This document shows, one piece after another, positions 1 through 8,725 of a stretch of DNA of 64,000 nucleotides (the stretch's first letter is position 1; each line of letters opens with the position of its first letter). The translations under genes were made by a program, and so were the position numbers. A model generated the notes under the pieces. The model was not told where the DNA came from. It saw only the letters and a program-made list of their open reading frames with translations, and did not search any database. The DNA is from Pedobacter psychrophilus (GTDB lineage: Bacteria > Bacteroidota > Bacteroidia > Sphingobacteriales > Sphingobacteriaceae). The stretch spans positions 682,001 through 746,000 of the forward strand of contig NZ_LWHJ01000011.1 of assembly GCF_001652725.1 (NCBI RefSeq), read 5' to 3'.

Positions 1-744
1 AAATAATTCTCCTAATGAAGGGATTTTAGTTTTAACTTCGATGTATATACATTCTTCATTTTCCTCGTCAGGACCACCATAAATGTAATCAACTTTCTTA
101 TATGACTGTGTCCATTTAAGTTCGCTAATTATTCTTTTATTATAAAAATCAATACCTGAAACTGTAAGTTGCGAATAAGAAAACTTTATCATTATGTCGA
201 TAAATCCTATAATATTTTTTGTCGAAGTATAACCAGAAGTTTTGGATATAGACTGTGAAGTTACAGGAAGTTCCCATATTCTACTTAAGACTTTAATTTT
301 GTTTCTTTCAGGTACATCATTTGTAAAAATTGAATTTTTATTAAGGTCGATTAATGCTTTTTCACTAGTAGAAATTTTTTCCATTAAAACAAGAATCTCT
401 TTTTCTGATTCATCTATTGTGATTTGATGAAAGTCGTATTGTTCTTTTGTTACTTTATCTTTAGATTCAGAGATTCTATTTTCTAGCCAAAGAATTCGTT
501 CCTTAAATTTATTAATATTTGATTTTACTATTTCGGTATTACTTTCTAAAATTGAAGTGCATCTTTTCCTAAGTTCTTCCATTTTTAAATCTGAAAACTG
601 TAATAATTGCGGATAAACTCCATAAATTATTTCTTCAGCATTCTGGTCAACCCATTTTAAAATGTCATCATGTAACGGTTTTTTTAAATCCTCATCAAAA
701 AATCCTAATTTTTGCTGTAGTGTTTTTGCTTTTGGTTCTGCCAT
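1..744 (-). CDS. Partial PD-(D/E)XK nuclease-like protein (C-terminus beyond window)
   Basis: An open reading frame of 248 codons runs from the ATG at 744 off the left edge and has no stop in the window. The N-terminus (TLQQKLGFFDEDLKKP..HDDI) leads into a charged, probably coiled-coil stretch at about residues 60-140. Near the break are an acidic residue in GFIDIMI (D183) and, after about 50 residues, an E-V-K in YIEVKTK (E236-K238). A D...ExK pair in hydrophobic strands is the core pattern of PD-(D/E)XK nucleases, so a nuclease is plausible but not proven. It lies immediately downstream of an attC-like structure and could be a mobile cassette gene. Family not recognised with certainty. Confidence 0.6.
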   Translation of the reverse strand, partial: MAEPKAKTLQQKLGFFDEDLKKPLHDDILKWVDQNAEEIIYGVYPQLLQFSDLKMEELRKRCTSILESNTEIVKSNINKFKERILWLENRISESKDKVTKEQYDFHQITIDESEKEILVLMEKISTSEKALIDLNKNSIFTNDVPERNKIKVLSRIWELPVTSQSISKTSGYTSTKNIIGFIDIMIKFSYSQLTVSGIDFYNKRIISELKWTQSYKKVDYIYGGPDEENEECIYIEVKTKIPSLGELF

Positions 745-877
745 AATTTGTCGATTGAAAATAGAGCTAAAATTTTATTTTGTGAAGTTCATTATTCCTT
801 ATTTGCTACTCTTAATTTTATATTTATTCATGTCTATTTCGTTAAATGATAAATTTTGTTCGGGGGGACACTTACAT

Positions 878-1008
878 ATAACGTTTTGAAAATTTGCGCA
901 GAAATGGCATTACTTGCAGAACCATTGTCGCACCGCAACGGACTAAATAATTAACGAAAAACTTAAGTTGAACCACCGTCAGCCATTTTTGCGCAAATTT
1001 GCTGTTAT
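878..1008 (-). other. attC-like recombination site (integron cassette type), candidate
   Basis: Read on the minus strand, this 131-bp segment begins ATAAC (1008-1004) and ends GTTAT (882-878). Just inside these outer boxes lies a second complementary pair: AAATTTGCGCA-A-AAATGGC near the start and GCCATTT-C-TGCGCAAATTT near the end, separated by unequal spacers and enclosing a central loop. Two nested pairs of complementary boxes, this length, and an upstream stop codon (TAA, 1007-1005) inside the first outer box are the usual architecture of integron attC sites. The outer boxes match the attC core consensus only partly, so this is a candidate, not a certain site. Confidence 0.5.
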
Positions 1009-1924
1009 CTGCTGGCATATTCTTCAAATCTGTAGATAACATTAAAAACAGTCAAATTAATTGGAGTTTCGTTATTTTTTTCTTTGGCTTTTATGTAATT
1101 TCCGACTATATGTTCTAAATATTTTAAATCTGCGCATGCTACATTTCTTTCACATAAATCTAACATTGAGATATCTCTAGCTGTTGAGAAATCATTTAAA
1201 AAAGAGTTGACATTTTCATCACTTCCTTTATCAATAAATGTTTGTATTTTTTTTAAATCAATCCTGGTTGAATGAATTAAAGTTAAATCTTTCATTACAG
1301 GAAAAACAAAATCTTCAAATAGTAAATCGCTGTTAATTGTTGCTTCGTTAAAAGGGCAGTCACTGATAAAAGAAGGGATATTTGTGTTTAATAAGAAAGT
1401 TTTGTTAAATATATTTTTGAAGTCATCTTTAAATCTTATTGGTTGCATTGCTAGCAAAATCCTTTTCAATTCTTGATGCATATCGGTATTGAAAATTTTT
1501 TCCAAATTAATTTTTAATCTTTCTTCATTTTCATCTTTAAAACCAAGACCAAGGTCATCAACGCTGAAAAAATCTTTAGCATTTTAAAAGATTCATCATA
1601 TTGCCTAACTCGCCATTTGGACAAGTAAGCTAATGAAATTAAAGACTTTAATATTTTGCCGTCAAATATCTTCTTAGTTGTTATTTCTGTTAAAACTCCA
1701 GCAAAGTAAGAATCATATTCAGAGTAAATTTTTTCAACAAAATCATCATTTTCTCCAACTAAATTTTTAAAAGTATTCCTATCTTTTTGAACAAATAAAT
1801 TTTCGGTTGAACTTTCATAAAATCTATTCTCAATTTTATCATAAACATATAATTTCCCATTGTCATTTGTGAAATGTCTCATTAAAAATTGAGGAACGTA
1901 ATGATGTCGTTTGGATTTATTCAT
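1005..1924 (-). pseudogene. DUF4238 protein gene, broken by a 1-nt frameshift
   Basis: The first 136 codons (from ATG 1924) begin NKSKRHHYVPQFLMRHF, the hallmark N-terminus of DUF4238 proteins. The frame then drifts into a non-homologous tail and stops at 1514. The adjacent frame continues sensibly (KDFFSVDDLGLGFKDENEER into the segment ending at 1005). Adding one A in the A-run complementary to 1582-1585 restores a single protein of about 306 residues, a normal DUF4238 length. The local sequence is not a canonical -1 slippery heptamer, so a mutation or base-call error is likelier than programmed frameshifting. Function of the family is unknown. The stop codon lies inside the attC-like site, and a GTTAT core lies upstream, suggesting a cassette. 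Confidence 0.75.
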
Positions 1925-1941
1925 GAATTCGGGAATGCTTG

Positions 1942-1961
1942 CAGATAACTTGTATATAACG
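1942..1961 (-). other. Cassette-boundary-like sequence upstream of the DUF4238 gene
   Basis: On the minus strand this reads CGTTATAT followed shortly by AAGTTATCTG. The motif CGTTATAT-N2-AAG also occurs at the end of the attC-like site (883 downward), directly before the next gene. Two genes each preceded by the same CGTTATAT core is what recombination at G^TT boundaries would give. No complete attC-like hairpin is seen on the far side, towards 2004. Confidence 0.35.
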
Positions 1962-2003
1962 GGGGTTTTGTATACCTAAAATATAAAAAATCGCTAAATA
2001 AAA

Positions 2004-3083
2004 TCAAACAACCCTCCACCACTTCTCAAAATTTTGCTCTCCACCCAACCCAAAAGTCTCTCCAATTTGAGGAGTTAAAATTGAAACGTTTTCTTTTTCC
2101 GCTTCTAAAACTGCTCTTTCAATTGGTTCTATCCAGCTATGTGTGGAAAGGGCAAATTTAGCCCAATGGACAGGCATCAAAACTTTTGCCTTTAACAATT
2201 TACTCGCTTTTACGGTTTCTTCTGGTGTCATGTGAATTTTAGGCCAGTATTTGCCGTACTGTCCGCATTCTAAAATGGCTAAATCAAAAGGTCCGTATTC
2301 GTTTCCTATCTTTTCAAAATGGGTATCAAAGCCAGAATCTCCACCTAAATACAAGTTGTAATTTTCGGTTTTTAAGGCAAAAGAACTCCATAAAGAAATT
2401 GCTCTTTTAAATTTTCTGCCGGAAAAATGTCTTGCTGGTAAACAGGTAAAATTAAAATTTTCAATTGAGGCAGATTCATCCCAATTTAAACTGGTTAGCT
2501 GATTTTCTGTTGCTCCCCATAATTTTAAATGGACATCAATGCCTTTAGAAGTAATGATTTGTTTTGTTTTTGGTAAGATGTCTTTAAAAAATTGATAATC
2601 AAGATGGTCATAATGGTCATGTGAAATCACTAAAATATCAATTTCAGGGAAGTCATTAGCAGTATATTCATCACTCATTTTAAAAGGTTTTCCCATTAAT
2701 GAAACTGGAGAAGCTCTGTTAAAAACTGGGTCAATTAATATTTTTTTCCCTTCGATGTAAATCAAATAAGAAGAATGCCCAAACCAGATTATTTTTGGCT
2801 CATTGCCTGGGTTAAAATTGATTAAATCAGTTTTAATAATTGGGATGATATTTTTGGGTACGTTATCTTTTGGTTTATTTATCCACTCCTTCAATATCTT
2901 AATGAAAGAACCATCCGGCGACATTACTTCTGTTAAAGATTGATTGTAAAAGACGCCATCTTTATAGTTAGGATATTTTAGAAATTGCTCCGATTTAGGT
3001 TCTGCGCCAAATACAGACGAATTTAAAAATGTGAGTATAAAAAAGGCAATAATTGCAATTGCTAAGCTGATATATATCACCAT
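2004..3083 (-). CDS. MBL-fold metallo-hydrolase (NAPE-PLD/UlaG-like)
   Basis: A 359-aa protein with a hydrophobic N-terminal segment (about residues 3-22) that is a signal peptide or membrane anchor. The metallo-beta-lactamase core starts at WFGHSSYLI (about 100) and carries the metal-binding HDHYDH at 155-160, a GGDSGFD aspartate and a late MPVHW histidine, so a two-metal site looks intact. The pattern PVFNRASPVSLMGKPF fits the N-acyl-phosphatidylethanolamine phospholipase D / RomA-like branch, whose members cleave phosphodiesters or lactones; the substrate here cannot be read from sequence. Its start overlaps the stop of the upstream dehydrogenase by one base (TAATG), so the two are co-transcribed and probably translationally coupled. 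Confidence 0.88.
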   Translation of the reverse strand: MVIYISLAIAIIAFFILTFLNSSVFGAEPKSEQFLKYPNYKDGVFYNQSLTEVMSPDGSFIKILKEWINKPKDNVPKNIIPIIKTDLINFNPGNEPKIIWFGHSSYLIYIEGKKILIDPVFNRASPVSLMGKPFKMSDEYTANDFPEIDILVISHDHYDHLDYQFFKDILPKTKQIITSKGIDVHLKLWGATENQLTSLNWDESASIENFNFTCLPARHFSGRKFKRAISLWSSFALKTENYNLYLGGDSGFDTHFEKIGNEYGPFDLAILECGQYGKYWPKIHMTPEETVKASKLLKAKVLMPVHWAKFALSTHSWIEPIERAVLEAEKENVSILTPQIGETFGLGGEQNFEKWWRVV

Positions 3084-3964
3084 TATATTCCTGCGTCTTT
3101 AGATACACCACCAGAAATTCCTTCTACCCAATCGCTATCTGACTTTCCGTTTGCCAAAGCGCTCATTAAACGATTGTAAACCAAACTTAATAAAGGAGCT
3201 GGCATATTTACATCTAATGCCATTTTAGTAGCTAATCTTGCATCTTTGAAGCCCAACTCGCTTTTAAAGCCAACCGGTTCATACTGTTTTTTTGCGATTA
3301 ACGTACCATAATTTTTATAAATGGGTGCATTGAAAACGGTTTCACCAAAAAATTCGGCAACCTTTTCTCTATCCAAACCTTGCTTTTCTGCCAAGGTAAA
3401 GGCTTCTGCCATGGTTTCCATAGATGCCATAATCATAAAGTTACCAGCCAATTTCACCACATTTGCAGCGCCGGGTTCTTCCCCAAAATCATAAACTCCC
3501 TGACTCAAAATCTCTAAAATTGGTTTTACCTTTTCTTTGATAATTTTATCGCCAGAAGTACAAATAAAAAGCTTAGCAATTGCAGCAGCATTTGGTCGCC
3601 CAAAAACGGGAGCAGTTACATAATGTGTTCCCTTTTCCTGGTGTAATTCATAAAGTTCACGACTAGTTTCTGGCGCAATGGTGCTCATGCTAATATGTAT
3701 GGCGTCCTTTTTCATGATCTGTAAAAACCCCGTTTTGCTGGAAGTCACCTCTTTTAAAGCCTCATCTTCAGCAAGCATCGTAATAATGATATCTGCATCT
3801 TCAGCCGTTTCGATTACAGTTTGAAACTGCTCAAAATCGCCTTCCAATTCTTGAGATTTAGATGCGGTTCTGATAAAAACATTTAATTTATAACCTGCGT
3901 TAATTAAATTTTGGGCCATTCCAATGCCCATGTTTCCTAATCCTATAAATGCTATTTTGTTCAT
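3083..3964 (-). CDS. NAD(P)-dependent beta-hydroxyacid dehydrogenase (HIBADH family)
   Basis: A 293-aa protein of the 3-hydroxyisobutyrate dehydrogenase / glyoxylate reductase / 6-phosphogluconate dehydrogenase-like superfamily. The N-terminal Rossmann fold shows IAFIGLGNMGIGMA (dinucleotide loop, residues 8-13). The substrate helix with the catalytic lysine is seen as VVKLAGNFM, followed by the all-helical C-terminal domain. Such enzymes oxidise or reduce small beta-hydroxyacids or semialdehydes with NAD(P). The exact substrate is not determinable. First gene of a two-gene unit with the MBL-fold hydrolase (1-nt overlap). Confidence 0.88.
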   Translation of the reverse strand: MNKIAFIGLGNMGIGMAQNLINAGYKLNVFIRTASKSQELEGDFEQFQTVIETAEDADIIITMLAEDEALKEVTSSKTGFLQIMKKDAIHISMSTIAPETSRELYELHQEKGTHYVTAPVFGRPNAAAIAKLFICTSGDKIIKEKVKPILEILSQGVYDFGEEPGAANVVKLAGNFMIMASMETMAEAFTLAEKQGLDREKVAEFFGETVFNAPIYKNYGTLIAKKQYEPVGFKSELGFKDARLATKMALDVNMPAPLLSLVYNRLMSALANGKSDSDWVEGISGGVSKDAGI

Positions 3965-3995
3965 TTTTTTGTTTTTGCGACTAATTAAATTTTTG

Positions 3996-4197
3996 TTTTT
4001 GCCACTAATGCACTAATATTCACTAATGCTTATATTTTTTTTTATTTCACTAATCTAAATCGATAGGTTTTATATGCTAATTCGTGGCTTAATTTTTTGC
4101 TACTAATGGCACTAATTTTCACTAATGGTTATATAGTTTTTATATCACTAATTTAAATCTATAAGTTTTATTAGAGTTAATTCGTGTATTCTTGGCT
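3996..4197. repeat. Two tandem ~95-105 bp units (left repeat array)
   Basis: Units at about 3996-4088 and 4093-4197 share the order TGCyACTAATG, CACTAAT, TTCACTAATG, TTATAT, TCACTAAT, TAAATC, GTTTTAT, TAATTCGTG, GGC. The core GCCACTAAT is the reverse complement of the ATTAGTGGC core in the array at 4706-4907, so the two arrays face each other across the gene at 4224-4601. No ORF is present in the array. Confidence 0.8.
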
Positions 4198-4223
4198 AAT
4201 TTCTTCTTTACTAATGCTAATTT

Positions 4224-4601
4224 TTAATAAACTATTCTTTTATACTCCAACCTGTCTTTTCCAAAGTTTATTAATAATACTAATTGATGTCCAGATGCTT
4301 TAAGATAATTTATAGTTTGAGAAATATGTTCGTTAATAATAGAATTACAAGATTTAATTTCTAATACGATTTTATCCATTACCACAAAATCAGCATAAAA
4401 TTTATGTTTTAATTGAATACCTCTAAAATAAATATCGTATTTAACTTCTCTTTCACAAAACATTTCATCCTGATTAAAAGGAATTTCTAAAGCATCTTTA
4501 TAAACTATTTCAGAAAATCCATGACCTAAAGCATTATGAACTTCCATACACTTACCAATAATCTCAAAAGCTTCCGTTTTATAAATTAACTCAATACTCA
4601 T
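4224..4601 (-). CDS. GxxExxY family protein
   Basis: A 125-aa protein with the family signature GHGFSEIVYKDAL (G-x-x-E-x-x-Y) near residue 27, followed by FYADFVV and VLEIKSC, strands resembling a PD-(D/E)XK nuclease core (D...E-x-K). Length matches the family. These small proteins are widespread in Bacteroidota and are often found alone between genes or in rRNA intervening sequences; their function is unknown. This copy stands alone and is bracketed by divergent repeat arrays, which suggests that gene and repeats move or spread as a unit. No promoter consensus was recognised. Confidence 0.9.
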   Translation of the reverse strand: MSIELIYKTEAFEIIGKCMEVHNALGHGFSEIVYKDALEIPFNQDEMFCEREVKYDIYFRGIQLKHKFYADFVVMDKIVLEIKSCNSIINEHISQTINYLKASGHQLVLLINFGKDRLEYKRIVY

Positions 4602-4705
4602 TTATTAAATTTAGGCTTATAATTTCAATAAATATCAACTCCTAAAAGTGAAATTTTAAACCAACGCATAAGGTTTAGTTCAATTCGTCACAAAAAATAT
4701 CAACC

Positions 4706-4907
4706 CAGATTAGTGAAATTTTTTAACATATTCAGATTTGTTTTAATTAGTGCCATTCGTGGCAAAAAAAAATTCAGCTTAATGAAATTCTTTTAAAACA
4801 TTCAGATTAGTTTTAATTAGTGCCATTAATGGCAAAAAACTCAGATTAGTGAAATTCTTTTAAAACATTCAGATTAGTTTTAATTAGTGCCATTAGTGGC
4901 AAAAAAA
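4706..4907. repeat. Three tandem ~65-bp units (right repeat array)
   Basis: Copies at 4706-4769, 4775-4839 and 4842-4907 follow the plan AGATTAGTGAAATTCTTTT, AAACATTCAGATTAG, TTTTAATTAGTGCCATT, then AGTGGCAAAAAA, with minor changes (CGTGGC, AATGGC, AGTGGC). They lie between the GxxExxY gene start and the stop of the LapA-like gene. Orientation is opposite to the array at 3996-4197. Confidence 0.85.
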
Positions 4908-4915
4908 CAAAGATT

Positions 4916-5227
4916 CTAATTTATATAATCCCTATCCTCATCACTCAAATCATTTTTCTTTTTCATGTCAACATAATCATCATCAGCAGAATTTATATTT
5001 CCATTCGAGGTATTAGTTTCTAAAACAACTTCTTTGTTCTTTCTTTTAGGTCTTGCTACAATCACACCAATTATAAACCCAAAAACAGTTACAATTAACA
5101 TCATGATAAGCTTGGAAACGTAGATCTCTTTCCAAAGTAGTGTAAACATTACCTGATCCGTGTTTTGCATAAATATTACGGTAATTAATACCGCAAGAAC
5201 AATGATTACAATGGTTTTAAAACTCAT
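4916..5227 (-). CDS. LapA domain-containing membrane protein
   Basis: A 103-aa protein with two hydrophobic helices (about residues 3-20 and 38-58) separated by MQNTDQVMFTLLWKEIYVS, the layout and spacing of LapA (formerly DUF1049) proteins, then a basic patch (RPKRKNK) and an acidic tail rich in Asp ending SDEDRDYIN. In proteobacteria LapA-type proteins assist lipopolysaccharide assembly control; a similar envelope role here is inference. It starts 3 nt after the stop of the large outer-membrane protein gene and so is the last gene of that operon. Confidence 0.8.
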   Translation of the reverse strand: MSFKTIVIIVLAVLITVIFMQNTDQVMFTLLWKEIYVSKLIMMLIVTVFGFIIGVIVARPKRKNKEVVLETNTSNGNINSADDDYVDMKKKNDLSDEDRDYIN

Positions 5228-5230
5228 GAT

Positions 5231-8080
5231 TTAAAGGTTAAAATTTAAAATTAATTCAAATATTGGGCTTTTTGTATTTTGATGATTTGGTATAGCAATT
5301 TTACCGCCTAAATCAAAATTAGGCAAATAAAACCTTAGTAGATTCATATCGGCTCTCAACTCGGCTCCATAAGTTCTTAACCCGCTTCCTTTTCCGATGT
5401 TTTCAAAATCAGCAAAAAAACCGCCTTTGATTCTTTTCACATAGGCTAAAGGTCCAATTTCCCAATCAGGATAAGCAATTGGGAAACGATAATCAACTAA
5501 AAAAGTATTCGATAAATCTCTAATTCCTGCTAAGTTCGCATAACCACTCGCCCTGGGTAAATCTATAGTGAATTGATAAACACCAGAATTTTTTTGCCAA
5601 TTGAAACTTGTACTTAAACTGTGGTTATTGGCAAATCCTGGAAAGTAAAACAAAGATTTAAAAACTAAATTATTTCCTCTTAAAGCCCTTTCAAATGGTA
5701 AATGTTCATAAGCTAAATTAATATTTTGTCCCCATCTAGGCGCTAAATCTCTTTCAGAAGTTCTGGTATTTAAACCCAAAGACAAATTGTATTTTAAAGG
5801 AAAATTAATGCTTTTAATAAAGTTTGTGGGTATGTAGGTGAGATCATATCTATCGCTATAATAAGTTTCTATGGCAAAAGCCGAGTAAAAATTTTTGTTT
5901 AACCAATTGGCGGCAAAAGGTAAATTTATGTTTAGTGAAGTATAATTCTCTCTAAAATTAAATGGTACTATCTGAACAAGAGGTCCGGCAAATTGTTGAG
6001 CGTAAGCTAATCTTGCTCTGTTTTCATAATTAATAGAAATCTGTGGATAATATTTTAGATAACTGATTGAAGCCCTATACTCACTTTTGCCAAGTGCATT
6101 GTTGTAACGATAGCCAAAAGAACTTGCAACAGTATTCAATTTATTATTAGAAACTAAATCCAAACCATAGTTATTATTATCTGTCAAGTCATTAGCTTCA
6201 TTTATAATTCTTGCACTATGAAAGTAAAAAAGATGATCAACTTCTTTATATTTTTTGCTTGGATATTCAATATTAGGGATGGAATCGAAAACATTTGGCT
6301 TATTTTCCTGAGCTACAACTGGGGCAAAATAATTAACGAATGTGTTTGCTTGGGTAAAAGGCTTAAATGTATCAGAAGCTTTTAAATCAATTGAATTAGC
6401 ATCATAGCCTTTTGACTTATAATTATTAAACAGCAAAATTTCCAATTCTTCATTTACCGAAGGATTGTAAGCTCCAAATTGTGCATTTGTAATTTGATTG
6501 ATTTTTTTATCATCTAAATTGAGCGAGTAAATATTATCAATCCCGTTGTAATGTGCTTTGTAAATTATTTTATTTTGATAAAAAACAGGTCTGGAAATGA
6601 TTTGAGTGACTTGAGGAAGCAAAACTTCTTGTTTATAATTTTGATATAATATCAAAGTTTTACCAGCTTCATTAACAGCAGTAACAATAATTTTTTCTCC
6701 TGTTTTATCAAAACCAGGAGTTTGTAAAGTAAAGTTTTGAGGGTTTGGATAAGTTTTTATAATCTCGCCTGTTTCTGTACTTATCTCTATCAAATTAAAG
6801 ATATTTTCTGCAGTTACATTAACGGCAATAATTCTTTCGCCATCAGGCGATAATGAAGGAGAGAATAATCTGGTTTTATGAGTAAGCTGTTTATAGGTAT
6901 TTGTAGAGAGGTTATAAGTGCAAATTACATTGAAAGAACGTTGTCCAAATCTGCTGTCAGAACGATACTCATCCCAAGTGATTATACCATTTTTATAGTT
7001 CAAATTTGGTTCTGTTTGATAGCCTATTTTAATGATATTTTTTTCGTTTTTTTCTTTATCAATGATGATGATTTTCGAGGCTTCAACCTTTGATGTTTTG
7101 ATACAAATAACCTCACCATTTTCAGTTAAAAATGGAAGTAGATAAGAGGTCGGAATTTTACCAATTTCTTTATTTAACGAACTGTAATTTTCAGGCTCTA
7201 ATTTTTGAATTTGACCTTTCCAAAGTGAATCCATTTCGGTCATGGTTTGGAAGTAAAGTTGATGAGTTCCGATGCCTCCAAACTTTTTTAAAGAGGAGCT
7301 AAAATTATAAGGGCGGATTGGAAAATTTTTAATACGCTCTAAAATTTTATCTAAAATTTGAGGGCCATAATCTCTTCTTATTTTGGTGGTCATAAAATAA
7401 CCTAAAGGATAATAACCAGGAGTGTAATCTTTAAAAGAACCCAGATAATTTTTAGAGTAGCTAAAGCGATTTTTTGAAAGTTCGTTAGCCCTTAAAACAA
7501 GTTCAAAATTTGGCTGTCTTCCCCGGCCGGCGTGGGTAAGTTCGGTCTCAATTCCTACAGCATCTCCTTCAAAATACCAGGGCGGTAAATTAATCCCAAA
7601 CAGTGCTAATTTCAATTCTTCAAAAAGTGGAGCAGTTAAATTTGGAGCCAGCTTATCAAACTGAACAACATGTCTTAATTCATGGACCGCTAAACTGTTC
7701 AGCCAATCTTGTGCGTCAAATTCCTGACCAGGGATAGTGTAAAATTCTGTTCTTCTTGGCGCCATCTGAACAAAGGCATTTGATATCACTCCCTGGGTTT
7801 GTAAAATGACAGATATAGGCTTTGGTAAATGACCTAGACTTTTAGCCACATCAGGTATAATAGTAGTTAATACATTTGCCATTCTTTGCGCTTCCTTCTC
7901 AAATAGGGTAGGGTAGATGATTTGAAATTGAGGAGTGTTGATTTGCTTAAATTTTACACTAGGTGGATTTTGTGAAGCATCAAAAATTTGAGAAAAACAG
8001 GATTGTGAAGTGGTTATTGATATGATAATACATAAGTATCTGAAAATTAGTTTTTTAAACGAAATATTAATATTACACAT
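5231..8080 (-). CDS. Outer-membrane protein: gluzincin-like domain, TolB-like propeller, beta-barrel
   Basis: A 949-aa protein with an N-terminal signal (hydrophobic to about residue 30; the Cys before FSQ may be part of a lipobox-like sequence, uncertain). Residues 133-137 form HELRH, an HExxH zinc motif, and PPWYFEGDAV supplies a likely third ligand (E171), as in gluzincin peptidases. The middle (about 310-600) has TolB/WD40-like repeats (LFSPSLSPDGERI, QTPGFDKTGEKI). The last 300 residues alternate aromatic and polar residues and end in FELILNFNL, typical of an outer-membrane barrel. It probably acts at the cell surface; whether the peptidase domain is active is unknown. It forms an operon with the LapA-like gene 3 nt downstream. 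Confidence 0.8.
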   Translation of the reverse strand: MCNINISFKKLIFRYLCIIISITTSQSCFSQIFDASQNPPSVKFKQINTPQFQIIYPTLFEKEAQRMANVLTTIIPDVAKSLGHLPKPISVILQTQGVISNAFVQMAPRRTEFYTIPGQEFDAQDWLNSLAVHELRHVVQFDKLAPNLTAPLFEELKLALFGINLPPWYFEGDAVGIETELTHAGRGRQPNFELVLRANELSKNRFSYSKNYLGSFKDYTPGYYPLGYFMTTKIRRDYGPQILDKILERIKNFPIRPYNFSSSLKKFGGIGTHQLYFQTMTEMDSLWKGQIQKLEPENYSSLNKEIGKIPTSYLLPFLTENGEVICIKTSKVEASKIIIIDKEKNEKNIIKIGYQTEPNLNYKNGIITWDEYRSDSRFGQRSFNVICTYNLSTNTYKQLTHKTRLFSPSLSPDGERIIAVNVTAENIFNLIEISTETGEIIKTYPNPQNFTLQTPGFDKTGEKIIVTAVNEAGKTLILYQNYKQEVLLPQVTQIISRPVFYQNKIIYKAHYNGIDNIYSLNLDDKKINQITNAQFGAYNPSVNEELEILLFNNYKSKGYDANSIDLKASDTFKPFTQANTFVNYFAPVVAQENKPNVFDSIPNIEYPSKKYKEVDHLFYFHSARIINEANDLTDNNNYGLDLVSNNKLNTVASSFGYRYNNALGKSEYRASISYLKYYPQISINYENRARLAYAQQFAGPLVQIVPFNFRENYTSLNINLPFAANWLNKNFYSAFAIETYYSDRYDLTYIPTNFIKSINFPLKYNLSLGLNTRTSERDLAPRWGQNINLAYEHLPFERALRGNNLVFKSLFYFPGFANNHSLSTSFNWQKNSGVYQFTIDLPRASGYANLAGIRDLSNTFLVDYRFPIAYPDWEIGPLAYVKRIKGGFFADFENIGKGSGLRTYGAELRADMNLLRFYLPNFDLGGKIAIPNHQNTKSPIFELILNFNL

Positions 8081-8725
8081 AAAGCATTGCTAAAAATTTT
8101 AGTTTATCTAAATATTTAAAAATCAAATTAACTGATTTATTAAATTAAGTAGAATTTATAAATAACTGATTTTCAATTGTATTATTAAAATTTAATGATG
8201 TTGATGATCTTTGATATCTTGAGTTTTTACACACTTAAATCATTGATAATATCAATCTACAATAAGATTTAAACAGTGTTAAATATAATTATTATTTTCA
8301 AATTAAAATCACACTAAGCAAGCTAAAAAGAGGTAGATAATTTATAAATTTAAAATAGAGATTTTGATATTTTGTATACAAATAACCATTATCAGGATTT
8401 AAATTATTAAGAAAATAGGCGTTATTTCTCTATTAATATATTAGAATTCTTAAGATATTATATTAGGTATTAAGCAGAGTTAATTTAATAATTAGGCACT
8501 GTAAAACTATTATTAAAATAGTGCTTAGTGTATTTTTTTTAAAATACTATATATGCTTAGAGCCTAAAAAATTCGAAATTTCTATATGTTTTTATATTTT
8601 ATGTCGTAAATTTTTAAGTAATTAGTAAATACAAAAAGGGATTTTTGTATGCCATTTGGCTAAATTTTATAAAAAGTTAGCCATCATAATTAAAGACTAT
8701 CAGGTAATTTTGAGGAAGATTTTGA
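8081..8725. other. AT-rich intergenic region, no gene recognised
   Basis: About 645 bp between the large outer-membrane protein gene and the EamA gene, both on the minus strand. Very AT-rich, with stops in every frame and no convincing hairpin terminator. It should hold the promoter of the outer-membrane protein gene, but I could not pick out a TTTG/TAnnTTTG pair with confidence. Confidence 0.6.

Noticed and set aside
662-889. Plus-strand ORF of 75 aa
   Set aside because: Shadow of the minus-strand nuclease-like gene and its leader; composition is not protein-like.
1578-1589. Programmed -1 frameshift in the DUF4238 gene
   Set aside because: The TTT AAA A context is in the wrong register for a slippery heptamer and no downstream pseudoknot is evident.
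8490-8525. GCACT...AGTGC inverted repeat in the 645-bp intergenic gap
   Set aside because: Five-base arms around a long AT-rich loop, expected by chance here.
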